Position numbers and translations under genes: made by a program
Assembly (NCBI GenBank): GCA_002007465.1
Contig: LNAC01000685.1
Span: forward strand, 151,962 to 215,961
Length of the DNA stretch: 64,000 nt
Origin: Ailurus styani
Lineage: Eukaryota; Chordata; Mammalia; Carnivora; Ailuridae
Direction of reading: 5' to 3'
The notes under the pieces: generated by a model
The model's input: only the letters and a program-made list of their open reading frames with translations
Databases searched by the model: none
Told to the model about the DNA's origin: nothing
In this document: positions 54,066-64,000 of the stretch, piece after piece
Layout: the number at the start of each line of letters is the position of its first letter
How positions within the stretch are numbered: position 1 is the stretch's first letter

Positions 54066-54740
54066 GGCCAAATAGAAAGATGGAAAGTGGTTTAGTGCCT
54101 CAGCTCTTGCTTCTCTTTGCTTTCCTCAGACTTCTTAACTACTTTCCTCAAAGTCAAGTTATTTTTTTTCCCTCCCTCCACTTACCACTTCATGTTTACT
54201 GAGAGACTGAGTAAAGTACAGGAGAAATAGCTGTTAATGTGGCTGATACAAAAAGAGAAGATGTATTAAGAAAAGTAGGAAGAAATTGGAGGGTGGATGC
54301 TAGAGATCTAAATAGTAGAGGTGATTCTGAGGATGGCAATGACTGCTTGGAGTAAGAAGGTCTAAGGAGGGGAACTTATGAAAGAGAAAGAACTAAGGAA
54401 GAAGGTTCAATTCAGTAAACATTATGTGAGCAACTTGTTTCAGTCCTCTGCCAGGATTTGAAAAAAATCAGAGGATAAAATGAAATTTATGTTTGAACTA
54501 GGTTAAGGAGTTGGAAGTGTCAGAAATTGAAAAGAAGGCTGTAGGTCATATGCAGAGAATATGGAAACTGTGTGAAAGTAGAAAAAAAGAGAATCCCTTT
54601 GAAAGAAGTGTCATACATCAGAAAGTGCTCTGAGAAGGAAACTCAGACTGAGATCTGGTCTTTATCTCTACGTAATGTTTAGATACTGGACAATTTAGTT
54701 ATACATACCTACCATTTTCACAGCTCTGAAATGAAGGCAT
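54066..54740. other. Non-coding DNA, nothing recognised
   Basis: Purine-rich (many AGAAG and GGAAG words) between 54240 and 54640. No repeat family or frame supported. Confidence 0.5.
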
Positions 54741-54741
54741 T

Positions 54742-54925
54742 GGTCCCGGCTACACAAAGTGGTTCCTGAGCCAGTAGCATCTGCAGCATCTGGGAAGTTG
54801 TTAAAAATGCAGTACCTTGGGCCTTTCCCCAGATCTGCTGAATCAGAATCTCTAGGACAGGGTCCAGAAATCTGCGTCAAGTATTCTAGGTGATTATATA
54901 GCTTTCTGATATTTGAGAAGTACTG
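54742..54925 (-). mobile_element. MER5A: MER5A, - orientation
   Basis: AGTGGTTCCTGAGCCAGTAG, CATCTGCAGCATCTGGGAAG, GAATCAGAATCTCTAGGACA and TTGAGAAGTACTGG at the right end match reversed MER5A. Confidence 0.85.
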
Positions 54926-54936
54926 GCCTTCCCCCA

Positions 54937-55072
54937 GTGCTTTTCAGACCTTAATGTGCATCAGAATCAGAGGACTTGGTGAAAGACGGATTCTGGTCTT
55001 GTAGGTTTGGGGTAGGTCTAACAGGTTCTTGGGTGAGGCTGATTCTACTGATCAGCAGACCACATTTTGAGT
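54937..55072 (+). mobile_element. MER5A: MER5A, + orientation, shortened
   Basis: AGTGCTTTTCAGACCTTAAT, GTGCATCAGAATCAGAGGAC and CAGCAGACCACATTTTGAGT follow forward MER5A with an internal deletion. It abuts the reversed copy at 54742-54925. Confidence 0.78.
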
Positions 55073-55169
55073 AGGAAGGATCCAGAATGATATCTTTGAA
55101 GCTTCCTTTTAATAAGAAAAAAATGAGAGAATATTATTTATTAGAATATTAAGAATTATTATAATTATT

Positions 55170-55347
55170 GGGGTGCCTGAGTGACTCGGTTAAGTATCTG
55201 ACTTTGGCTCAGGTAATGATCTGAGTCCTGAGACTGAGCCCCACATCAGGCTTCATGCTCAGTGAGGAGTCTTCTTCTCCCTCTCCCTCTGCCCCTCTCC
55301 TCGCTCATGTGCTCTCTCAAATAAATATATAAAATCTTTTAAAAAAA
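55170..55347 (+). mobile_element. SINEC: Can-SINE, + orientation, diverged
   Basis: GGGGTGCCTGAGTGACTCGG, TTGGCTCAGGTAATGATCTG, CTGAGCCCCACATCAGGCTT and the AAATAAATATATAAAATCTT tail. The head has several substitutions, so it is an older copy. Confidence 0.94.
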
Positions 55348-56155
55348 TTAGAACCATTAAGAATATTAAAGAGAAAAGTAAGAGATATAAGGTAAAAATA
55401 ACTATCAGTTTACATTTATATGGACAGTAGTGTTTATGAGGTAGTTATTCATGCAATTGTATTGTCCTAGAGAAAGACAAAAGACAAAACTTTGTTTCTA
55501 TACCCACTCCATCAGAGGTTGTTTATGATTTTAAGATAAGGTTATTCTGGAAAAATCTACATAGGGTAAAAGATTTCCTGATTACTATTGCTCTCATAGC
55601 AGTATGTGTATAGTAGTCTTTCTTCAAATCATGAACTTTCGTGAGTTCGTACTTGTACAAGATCCACCCACTCATAAGTGTTTGTATACAGTCACACACA
55701 GATTCTTAGTAGCAGCAAATCAGGACAGATTTCTGAGCCAGTGTAGGCCACAGATGTCTTGGCCTCAGCATAGCTCCAGGCCTGAGGAATCCCAGCCTAT
55801 ACCACATTTTAACAAGGCAAACCCCAGACTTTTAGAGTTCAGGCTACGGGAAGTGGCAGGAAGCTCTTGGCAGGCAGCCCCCAGGCCTGAAGATTGACTT
55901 CGAAATTTAAGTGCACAAATGTCTCTGTCCAGAAAATTGTCATCATAGGAAAAGTCTTGCCTATCTTCCACCAGTGTGGGAGAGGTATAGAACAAGAGAA
56001 AAGGGCCAACTGGTTGTTGCATGGGAGAAAGTTTTGTGTTCCAGGACTGTATAATAGAAAGGGATATGAATAGGGTAAAAAGGATGGATCAGAATTTTAT
56101 TTTGTCAGTATTGATGATGACGATGATGATGATATTTTAATCACTTTAAGTGTCA
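55348..56155. other. Non-coding DNA
   Basis: Overlapping frames at 55604-55897 (+, 97 codons) and 55765-56022 (-, 85 codons) have no domain. A short GAT trinucleotide run lies at about 56113-56132. No transposon assigned. Confidence 0.45.
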
Positions 56156-56159
56156 GTCT

Positions 56160-56340
56160 TTTTTTCAAAGCTTCATGTATATTATTTAGTTCTCAACAAC
56201 AGTGTGGTGAGCTAGGCTCTATTATTGACTCCATCTTAAAAATGAGAAAACAGGTCACAGATTGGTTAAGTAATTTCCACAGAGTCATGCAGCAATGAAA
56301 TGGTGAGAGCTTAAAATAAGTCAGAAAGTACAACTCAGAA
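56160..56340 (-). mobile_element. MIR: MIR SINE, - orientation
   Basis: AACAACAGTGTGGTGAGCTA, CATCTTAAAAATGAGAAAAC, GGTTAAGTAATTTCCACAGA and GTCATGCAGCAATGAAATGG match reversed MIR. Confidence 0.78.
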
Positions 56341-56479
56341 GCAATCATGCTTAGTGTTTCGTGATGCCTGTTAGGTCAAATATGGGCTGGAGTGTATGTA
56401 ACTTAGTGTAAGGTAGAAAAAGTCTGGGAATTTGAAGTAGGAATGTTCACTCCTAACATTGCCACTGTGTAGATGGATG

Positions 56480-56972
56480 TGGTAGATTGACTGCAAAAAA
56501 TGGCTTCAAGTTTTCCTCTTTCTTTAACCCATCCCTTGCAATGAGACTTTGCAGCAACTCCCACCAAGAGGTGGAGTTTATTTCTCTGTTCCTGGTCTTG
56601 ACTGGTTTGACCAATCAAATACAGCAAAAGTAAACTCTGGGCCTCAAGAGGATTTGCATGCTTCTGCTCACTTTTTTGGAACATTGCTAATGCCATGATA
56701 TCTAGAGAAGACTAACTTGCTAGAGGATGAAAATGTGTGGCTTAATCACCTTCATTGCCCCAGCCTACAACATTCACAGACTCATAGAGTTTTAGCCAGC
56801 CAGCCTCCAGCTGACTCACCATGAATGAATCCAGCCAAGATCAGCTGAGTTTGGCCCAGATCAGCAAGGCTGCCTACATGACTCATAGTCTTATAAGTAA
56901 TAATTTAGTTTGGTGTTTTAGGGCACTTAATTTGGGGTGGTTTGTTATGCAGCAATAGATAACTGATATCTT
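56480..56972 (+). mobile_element. MLT1: MLT1-type LTR, + orientation, nearly complete
   Basis: CAACTCCCACCAAGAGGTGG, TTGACTGGTTTGACCAATCA, GGCCTCAAGAGGATTTGCAT, TTGCTAGAGGATGAAAATGT, CAGCCAGCCTCCAGCTGACT and GTTTGTTATGCAGCAATAGA then TAACTGATA give the full MLT1 order. A solitary LTR without internal genes. The 97-codon minus-strand frame (56403-56696) is antisense to it. Confidence 0.88.
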
Positions 56973-59060
56973 GCATGATCCAGGGGAACCCCTTAAACCC
57001 AATAGCATTTTGACAGAACACAAGTGAGACCACCCTCCAAACATTTCATAATTCCCTCATCCTCATTTTGGTAGAGTGTGATACCCCCTTCAGATTTGTT
57101 AAAAACTTGGAGCTTACTTTCTTTTCTATGTTACAGTTATTCTCTGGATCCAGGGACTAATTCTTAAGGTCCACCATAACTTGGGACCCACCACGTGAAC
57201 ACATCAGCAGCCCACCATTGGTAGATCTTATCTCCACTCTTTACATTGGCTTCTCATTCATAGTGGGGCTCTTCCTTCTCTTCTTAACTTCTGGGGGATG
57301 CTCAGGAATCCACCAGTGTCTACATGTGGTTTGCCTCTTTGAAGCTTTAATTAGTGGCGTCTTGAATCCTGATTGCTTTGGTAATGGCCAGGGAGTCTGA
57401 CTTCCCAAAATGAATACCCAGAGGGTGTGAAACATGCTCATTTATTAGATTCAAGAAAAGCAGAGAGGTTGTCATTATGAGCATAGAGGAAGATACTGCA
57501 TTTTTTTTGAAACTCATTATCATTTTGGTAGTAAGATAAATGATTGGCCGATGAGAGATAGTTTGCTTTCTACTGAGGCTGAACTTTGTCCAGTTATTAA
57601 TAATGTTAATTTAAATTCCGGGTAGAAGACAATTTAATCTGTTGACTATGATATAGGTTCCTTTAACTGCTTTGTGAAGGGATAAGGTTTTCTCTGTTTT
57701 CTAAAAAGGGAAGAAAAAGATCTCAGTTTTTTTGGTAACTGCTTCACTGAAGCTCTCTGAGTGTGCCACATGTGTGCGGTTTAGCTGGCGACCGTGGTGT
57801 CTGTATGTATGTGGTCATAGATTTGTTATAACCTCTTGTCTGCCAAGTTAAGACCACCAGTTCCATTTTAATTCTAAGTTAACCTCAGGCTGGAGCCAGT
57901 CCACACTGCTCGAACATAAACGCTGACACTCAATCCACTCATCCTCTTGGCCCCACAATTTGTTTTTCTTTTTCTTTTTTTTTCCTAAGGGAGTTTGAAC
58001 ATTTGTTAGCAATCCAAAACCAACACTTCGTATACAAGACATAGTGATTACATAATCCTTTATAGGTTCTTATACTTTGACTATATTGCAAACTTTTCAG
58101 CGGTTTCATAAAATGTCTCGAACTGAAGTATAGTTTCTAAATGATATCCTTGGAGATAGGACATCAGATTTTACTGTGGTGATAACTGCAATTCTTTTGA
58201 GAAATACAGAATCAACACATTAATTGGAGGACTCTCTTTTTAAAGAATGGCTTCAGGCAGGCTTCTATTCACTGTGTCTTTTGAAATGGGAAAGATGGAG
58301 ACTCCTGGTGTTATCTGGCATTACTTGGCCTGACAATGCAAATGTAGGTGACAAGATGACATTGTGTAAGGAAAATTGAATTATCTATTTTCCCCCTTCA
58401 TTTTGATTTCTAGTCAAAGGAAAAGTAGAGATGGGTCTGATAGGCTAATTTTCAAAACTGATAGTCAATTAGTATGGTTCACAGAGCTATTACAGGATCT
58501 TTGTCTTTAATTTCTTAATCTTAATTTAAATCTACTAGTTTTTAGGCAATCCAAGCAATTGTGAGCAATTTAGGCAATTGTGAGCTTGACAGAGTTGGGA
58601 AATTTTTTCCCTAATAATGTTTTGTGGCAAGCTTACACGGTGGCCTATCTATGTCCATTGGTCCAATGACAAAATTTACTTGATTTAAATATATTTCTAT
58701 ATTTGGAGTTAATACATGTTCTTGGAGACAGCCTACCCTCTTTCCAGAAACCTCACTTAGTGACTTGTTTGCAGAAGTAACCAGTTAGACACTTTGTGAA
58801 ATTGCCAAGTGTTCCTCTCTTAGTAACTAACCAAGTTTTGCAAACATCACATTATCGTGAGTTAAAAATAATTCCTATTGGGCTGATTGGAGAAGAATGC
58901 CATGGTTAACTGCTGAAAACACTGGGAGTGTTATGGATGACACTAAGAAGAGAGCTGTTTCAGCCAATCACATATGAATTCCTACTTGTAGAGAGCTAAT
59001 TTCAGTCCTTACAGGACTCTTCTGGGATGGAAGGTGGGCTATCAAGGGCAGAGTGGAAGA
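56973..59060. other. Unique non-coding DNA
   Basis: About 2 kb with no repeat family I can name. Frames at 57218-57441 (60-66 codons, both strands) and 57848-58042 have no domain. An unusual short duplication GGCAATTGTGAGCAATTTAG at about 58555-58583 is trivial. Confidence 0.5.
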
Positions 59061-59064
59061 AATA

Positions 59065-59250
59065 CTAGCTTTGAACTCATCAGATTATCTGTGTGAGGCT
59101 CCAGTTCAATCAACACACTTCTAATGCACCAGTGATTAGGCATATTATTCAACCCTAACAAGCCTCAGTTTTCTCATTTGTAAAATAGGGACAATGGCTA
59201 TTTCAACAGGACTATAGTGAGGATTATATTTGACACTCTATGCCCAGTGT
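59065..59250 (+). mobile_element. MIR: MIR SINE, + orientation
   Basis: CAAGCCTCAGTTTTCTCATT, TGTAAAATAGGGACAATGGC and GGACTATAGTGAGGATTATA match the MIR core and 3' half; the 5' half is decayed. Confidence 0.8.
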
Positions 59251-59329
59251 TGACCTGATCTTGCTAGCTACCGGCTTTCTTGCCTTCTTGCCTTCTGTGT
59301 TCTCATCCCTCACTACAGAAGATAGCCAA

Positions 59330-59660
59330 AGTTCCTAATATGGCATGCTAAGCCTTCTACAGTCTTTCCTTAGTTTATCTGTCAGCTGAGTCTCTCCCCA
59401 ACCCCTCAACCTCATGGGCATCTAAGTCTGGCCATGCTATATACCTTCATGCCTCATGCCTCGCGCCATTCCCTTTGCCAGAAATACCCCTCCATTTACA
59501 TTTATAGGACAATCCCCCACATTTCCTTTAAAATTTAGCTCAAATACCACTTTCTCCTAGAATCTTTTTCTCAACTGACCTATCTTTTCCCTGGTCTCCT
59601 CTAGCGTTTCTTTATACTGCTTGCTTGGTCCCTAATTTTTGCTTAGCACTCACATACTGA
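59330..59660 (+). mobile_element. L2: L2 LINE 3' end, + orientation
   Basis: CCATTCCCTTTGCCAGAAAT, AAATTTAGCTCAAATACCAC, TTTCTCCTAGAATCTTTTTC and TCAACTGACC match the well-known L2 terminus (CAGCTCAAATGTCACCTCCT type). Confidence 0.75.
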
Positions 59661-60189
59661 ATATAAACATGATGCCATTGTTGCTACCTTTATTCCTCCT
59701 ACAAATTCACCTCTGTATCTTTCTACTTTCTTGGCTGCATGATTTCCAGGTCCATTTAGGTTCTTTCAATGAGAATTTTAAAAAGTGATTGGATTTGGTT
59801 AGTCATATTCAAGTTGGATTGACAAGACATGTATCCATGAAAACCATTGAATTTTGCTGATAAGAGGAAGCCTGGAATTCCAAGCTCACTTCTTCACTGA
59901 TAGATGAAGACAATAAAGCCAAGAGAGATTGATAGACTTGACAAAATAAATATAACTTGGTAATACAGACAAAAAGAGACCAGACCAGATGGTCTGACTT
60001 CTAGCCCAGGAGAGCACTAGACCTAGTGAGGAATAGTTGATTCAGAAATCAACATCTGTTTTCCTTCTTTCACTAACAATTCTTTGATTTTACTTTGGAG
60101 ATTCAAACTTCTCCAATATCCATCTTTTGGTCTAATTGAGAGGGATACTTTTGCAGCACTAAGTGTAGACATGTGTCCCAGGCCAGATG

Positions 60190-60590
60190 AATTAGCATGT
60201 TCTGTACCCTCAGCAACAGTGATTGGTTTGTGACAGGCATATGATTCAGCTTAGCTTAGTATTTCAATTCCAGATCTTTTAATTGAACTGTGAAGAGGAA
60301 GACTCTGTGGGACTGCTCCCCATGAAGATGGTGTTAGCTTCGATCTATTGGGGGTCACTTTGTAGAGGGCTTAGTTGAGAGTGAGGCTAACACAAAGAGA
60401 CAAGAGCCCAAGAGAGAAGGAAGTAGAAGAGGAGGTGGAAGAAAGTGAGAGCAATAGAAAATGAAAGAGAACATGAATCCAGAATAAGTATATCATTTTG
60501 AACCTCTAGATCCAGCTGTAGTTTAAAGACACATGAATTAGTCAGTTTAAGGATTTCCTTATTATTGAGAGTCCTGAATTATACATCATC
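60190..60590 (+). repeat. Possible ancient unclassified interspersed repeat
   Basis: GAGAGTGAGGCTAACACAAA, AAAGTGAGAGCAATAGAAAA and TCTAGATCCAGCTGTAGTTT together resemble an old mammalian repeat whose name I cannot fix. It is purine-rich at 60380-60470. Related in layout to 29730-30080. Confidence 0.35.
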
Positions 60591-60616
60591 TAACTCTCTT
60601 GTTCACTTTAAGAGAA

Positions 60617-60640
60617 TTTATTTATTTATTTATTTATTTA
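60617..60640. repeat. (TTTA)n simple repeat
   Basis: Six perfect TTTA units. Confidence 0.95.
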
Positions 60641-60669
60641 CGGAAATTTTTAGTACCTTAGTTCTAGAA

Positions 60670-60825
60670 TTTGCTGGCTCAGTTAATCAAATGTCACTAC
60701 CTTTCTGAGCCTCAGTTTCTTTATATGTTAATTGAGTCCAAAAACACTTCATATTTGGAAAGATAAGATATACTTCTAAAGTATTAGCACAGACTGAACA
60801 ATCACTTAATGGAGTTTGATATGAT
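60670..60825 (+). mobile_element. MIR: MIR SINE, + orientation, diverged
   Basis: CTTTCTGAGCCTCAGTTTCT, TTATATGTTAATTGAGTCCA and AAGTATTAGCACAGACTGAA follow MIR order from the core onward. Confidence 0.65.
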
Positions 60826-60870
60826 TATTAATCTGATGTATCATGCTTTGAGATTGGAATGCCATAGTGA

Positions 60871-60872
<2 letters not shown>

Positions 60873-60902
<30 letters not shown>
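60873..60902. repeat. (GT)n microsatellite, target of a SINE
   Basis: About 15 GT units immediately before a reversed SINEC. A short GTGTGTG remainder follows the SINE at 61088. Confidence 0.95.
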
Positions 60903-60905
<3 letters not shown>

Positions 60906-61087
60906 AAGATTGTATTTATTTATTTGTTAGAGAAAGAGATAGCACAAGCAGGAGCAGCAGGCAGATGGAGAAGCAGGCTCCCCACTGAGCAAGGAGCCCA
61001 GATGGCAGGACTTGATCCCAGGACCCCAGGATCATGACCTGAGCCCAAGGCAGACACTTAACTGACTGAGCCACCTCAGAGCATCCT
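60903..61087 (-). mobile_element. SINEC: Can-SINE inserted into a GT repeat, - orientation
   Basis: TTTTAAGATTGTATTTATTT, AAGCAGGCTCCCCACTGAGC, GATCATGACCTGAGCCCAAG and ACTGACTGAGCCACCTCAGA. Flanks share CTGTGTGTG (60873-60882 region and 61086-61094), a plausible duplication within the GT tract. Confidence 0.94.
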
Positions 61088-61199
61088 GTGTGTGCTTTAT
61101 TTTAATTTTCAAATGTAGAACTAACATTTTAAGTCAGTTTGCAGGAATATTATCAATATACTTCCATTAAAAGCATAACGTGTGAATATATTTAAGTTA

Positions 61200-61445
61200 T
61201 GCAGTGCCTCACACCTGTCTAGTCCTTTTCCAAGCATTTTACAAATAAGAACTCATTTAATCCTTATAACAAGTTGAGGAGGTAAATTCTGATATACTTT
61301 TTCCATTTTACAGATGAAGAAGCTCAGGCATTTAGGAGGTTAAGCATCTTTCCCATTGCTGTATAGTTAATCAGTAGCAGAGCTGGGTCTTGAACCAGGT
61401 AGTCTCATATTACAGGTCATACTTTTTGTCACTGTGCTTTGCTGC
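61200..61445 (-). mobile_element. MIR: MIR SINE, - orientation, nearly complete
   Basis: CAAGCATTTTACAAATAAGA, ACTCATTTAATCCTTATAAC, CATTTTACAGATGAAGAAGC, TCAGTAGCAGAGCTGGGTCT and TGAACCAGGTAGTCTC give reversed MIR from end to end. Confidence 0.9.
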
Positions 61446-61457
61446 CTCTTGACAAAA

Positions 61458-61640
61458 GTCTGTGGGCCATGATCTTGTGACTAATAGCAGCAGCATCAAC
61501 TGGGAACTTGTTAGAAATGCAAATTCTCAGGTCTGTTCCCAGAACTACTGAATCAGAAACTCTGGGGGTGAGGTCCAGCAAGTTGTATATTAGTAAGTCC
61601 TTTAGGTGATTCTGATTTGTGCTAAGGTTTAAGAACCCCT
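61458..61640 (-). mobile_element. MER5A: MER5A, - orientation
   Basis: TAGCAGCAGCATCAACTGGG, AACTTGTTAGAAATGCAAAT, CTACTGAATCAGAAACTCTG and GTTTAAGAACCCCTG match reversed MER5A. Confidence 0.9.
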
Positions 61641-61969
61641 GTCCTATAATTCTAAGCTATAATTCACAGATTGGGTGCTCTTAGTGCTTTAGAGTCATTA
61701 TAATGCAATAAGTGATTATACTTCAATAAGTGATTCTTGAATGCCTACTGTGTGCTAGCTACCATTATACTCTCAGGTGTTGGCTATGCAGAGCAAATAT
61801 GAAGTGTTTCCTGGGAAACAAAGACATAAATACAAGATCCCAGCTGTTAGCTCTGATAATTTCCAGGAAGGAAAGGAGAAGTGTGATACTAGGACATATG
61901 ACAAGGGGTTGGAGGTGGTAGTGGTATCATAAAAGTCTTTCCTAAGTAATGTGTGAAGATCTGTGAAAC

Positions 61970-62140
61970 CAATGGTTCATGACTTTGGCTGCACATTGCA
62001 ATCACCTGGGAGCCTTAAAAGCACCAATTCTCAGGCTGCATTACAGACCAATTGAATCAGAAAATCAAGGGTGGAGTCCAGCATAAGTATTTTTAAAGTT
62101 TCCAAGTGATTGCAATGTGCAGCCCAAGTTAGAGTCACTG
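61970..62140 (+). mobile_element. MER5: MER5-type hAT MITE, + orientation
   Basis: GGCTGCACATTGCAATCACC, TGGGAGCCTTAAAAGCACCA, AAGTGATTGCAATGTGCAGC and CCAAGTTAGAGTCACTGG. The two ends are near-complementary to each other, as expected for this type. Confidence 0.78.
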
Positions 62141-62379
62141 GGTCATAGGCTTTGTTGGAAATACTTAGAGATGATGGAAGAGTGGAGAGGGAGCATGACA
62201 TTAGTGTCAAAACACAGGGACATTGATAGAGCCAAAAAAAAAAAAAAGACACAGAAAAACCATAAGATTTGTCTATGCGTAAAGCAGTCATTTAATGTAA
62301 TACATTTAATAACATTTACAAAACAGATTAGCTTCTAATCACAAACTATTAATACATATATTTATTAGAAGACCTGCTA

Positions 62380-62453
62380 GGAAGATACAAGTGGATACAA
62401 GGAAGATACAAGGATACAAGGAAGATACAAGGATACTAGGAAGATACAAGTGG
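62380..62453. repeat. 19-bp minisatellite, about four copies
   Basis: Unit GGAAGATACAAGGATACAA. Copies begin at about 62380 (with an inserted GT), 62401, 62420 and 62439 (partial). Flanking sequence is not similar. Confidence 0.93.
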
Positions 62454-62664
62454 AAAATAGAATACAAATATGAAAATGGAATATGAGTTTAGCTTAGAGG
62501 ATACTGCCACTTATTTCATATAAAAACTTTCTATAGAAATTTACTAACTACTAAGTGCTCTCTACTAGAAGCTCTGAAGATAAAACAGAATTTGCAAAGC
62601 TTTTCCACCTCCAGCAATCTCAGGGTCTGCTAATGTAAGGCTTCTAGGAGAAGCAGTTTTTATT

Positions 62665-62760
62665 TCAGTATAAATATATATTATAATCAGTATAAATATA
62701 TACATTTATTCAATATAAATAATATATAATATGTAAATATATTTCTGTATATTAGGATCT
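62665..62760. repeat. AT-rich low-complexity tract
   Basis: ATAAATATATATTATAATCA-type sequence with AGTATAAATATATA repeated twice. No family assigned. Confidence 0.85.
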
Positions 62761-62844
62761 TATTTCCAAGGCTATTAAGTAACTGGATATAACTTGTTAA
62801 AGAAAGTACATTGTCTGAGACTAAAATGTGAAAGATTGTATTGC

Positions 62845-63285
62845 TGGCTTCAATTAATCCCACTCTGGGAAATGAGACCTTTGCAGCTCCTCCCTTCGAG
62901 AGGTATAATCTGTTTCCCTAGCTCTTGACTCTGGGATGGCCTTGTGGTTTGCTTCCACCAATAGAAAGCAGAGGAATAGATGAAATGCCACTTCAAAATC
63001 TTGGCCTTAAGAAGCCATGCATTGATTCTATTCAGCTAATTCACTGGAGAATGAAAGAGACCCATGGCGTAATAACCCCCATTGCCTTAGCCAACAGCCA
63101 GCCAACGCTCCCAGACTTGGAGCTACCTAGATGACCACAGGGATCCCAGATCACGATGGAGCCCAGCCAAGATAAGAAGTAGGATCCAGCTGAACCCAGC
63201 CTACATTGCTGACCTGCAGAATCATAAGCTAAATAAATAGTTATTCCTTTAAGTCATTACAGCAATAAGTAACTGATAAAGTAAA
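62845..63285 (+). mobile_element. MLT1: MLT1-type LTR, + orientation
   Basis: GAAATGAGACCTTTGCAGCT, TGGCCTTGTGGTTTGCTTCC, ACCAATAGAAAGCAGAGGAA, CCATTGCCTTAGCCAACAGC, CATAAGCTAAATAAATAGTT and AGCAATAAGTAACTGATAAA give MLT1 order. A solitary LTR with no genes. The 69-codon frame at 62925 lies within it. Confidence 0.87.
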
Positions 63286-63738
63286 CTTTAGGAAACTTTA
63301 AAATAATTTCCTGTAATATGTTTTATGAAATGAGTCAGGAGACTTGCTTCTGAACAATAACCCTTGTGAGAACAATGCTAACTAAAAATAAAAGTTAGGA
63401 ATGCTAACTATACTTTCTCTATTGTAACTCTTAGCCTCTGCTGTTTTACTGTAATATAATTATCAAATTAACTTGGTTTAAACAAGAAAGGGAGGTTTCT
63501 AAGTAGCACTGATTTGTCCATCTTGGTAGAAATGAGAACATTAGAGGAATATGTTGAGTTTGTAATTGTGTGACATGTTATTTACTGGCAACTGTGATTT
63601 TGGAGTAAGAGCCTCCAACATGGATTTTTTTTCACTTAAAAAATAATCACAGAATTCTGACTTCTCATTCTAAGGCCAAATAATTAAAGTATATAAAACA
63701 GGACACAAAGAAGTCCTTTTCTCTTTCTCTCACTCTAC
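63286..63738. other. Non-coding DNA, nothing recognised
   Basis: AT-rich; no frame above 60 codons and no repeat recognised. Confidence 0.5.
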
Positions 63739-63739
63739 A

Positions 63740-63748
63740 TTGTGTGTA

Positions 63749-63807
<59 letters not shown>

Positions 63808-63838
63808 GAGAGAGAGTCACAGATATAGACAGATAGAC
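63740..63838. repeat. Compound (TG)n(AG)n microsatellite
   Basis: TG units (63740-63771, one TATG break), then AG units to about 63799, a single CAG break, more AG to 63816, then AGATA-type words. The 67-codon frame at 63740 is only this repeat translated (alternating V/C then R/E). Confidence 0.97.
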
Positions 63839-64000
63839 TGCATTTGCTTTATTATCAGTCTTGATAAACTCTGGAGGAGAAAGCCACTTGATCTTGTCAT
63901 AAAATCTCTAACACATCTTACAGAGTGTGGGATCTTCTTTTAGGCCTCCATGTTTGAGTGCCACTTGCCAGTGAGCCTTTTCCTTTGAGTAAGGAAGCTG

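Noticed and set aside
62380..62453. CRISPR-like repeat array
   Set aside because: Units are contiguous with no spacers, in a mammalian genome; this is a minisatellite.
63740..63943. 67-codon frame rich in VCVC and RERE
   Set aside because: It is a translation of the TG/AG microsatellite.
1..64000. Prokaryotic operons, phage, plasmid or novel defence system
   Set aside because: Repeat content (SINEC, MIR, L1, MER5, MLT1), low CpG and absence of dense coding show that this is mammalian nuclear DNA.

Overview
This window looks like ordinary non-coding nuclear DNA from a caniform carnivore, most likely a mustelid or a close relative. The decisive sign is about fourteen Can-SINE (SINEC) copies. 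These are tRNA-Lys-derived SINEs that open with a GCCTGGGTGGCTCAG-type head, carry a CT-rich body and end in AATAAAATCTTT plus A. The youngest copies (18643, 26088 and 52154) have the body pattern CTGCCTGCCTCTCTGCCT followed by TTGTGATCTCTCTC, which I associate with musteloids. Carnivore-type L1 3' ends (30781 and 48618) agree. I recognise no protein-coding gene, no exon of a known gene and no structural RNA gene. There is no bacterial, phage, plasmid or CRISPR material, so no operon or gene system can be described.

Layout. 0-10 kb: single-copy DNA with one SINEC, three MIRs, an ancient minus-strand L1 and CA/TC microsatellites. 10-19.7 kb: MIRs, SINECs, an MLT1 LTR split by an L1 tail, a tight cluster of hAT-Charlie MITEs (16.7-17.5 kb), a CpG-enriched patch (17.43-17.98 kb), a very fresh SINEC and an old L1. 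21.6-27.7 kb: the most layered part, where an old L1 is split by a carnivore L1 that itself carries five SINEC insertions. 27.7-34.6 kb: mostly unique DNA, with a 1.4 kb 5'-truncated L1 and the longest open frame of the window (220 codons, unrecognised). 34.6-48.4 kb: L1 3' ends, MaLR-type LTR fragments, MER5-type elements, a GGAA-rich repeat and one candidate retrocopy. 48.4-64 kb: MER5, MIR, MLT1 and SINEC elements, a 19-bp minisatellite and a long TG/AG microsatellite.

Biologically the window records layered retrotransposition: MIR, L2 and MER5 relics, then L1M and MLT1, then carnivore L1, then SINEC. Insertion order can be read from nesting and target-site duplications. The features that could carry function are the CpG-enriched patch, a few long repeat-free stretches that might be conserved non-coding elements, and the unexplained open frame. 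All of these are inferences. Repeat family names are my recognition from memory of consensus sequences. Boundaries are usually good to about 10-20 bases where a target-site duplication is quoted and about 30-50 bases elsewhere.
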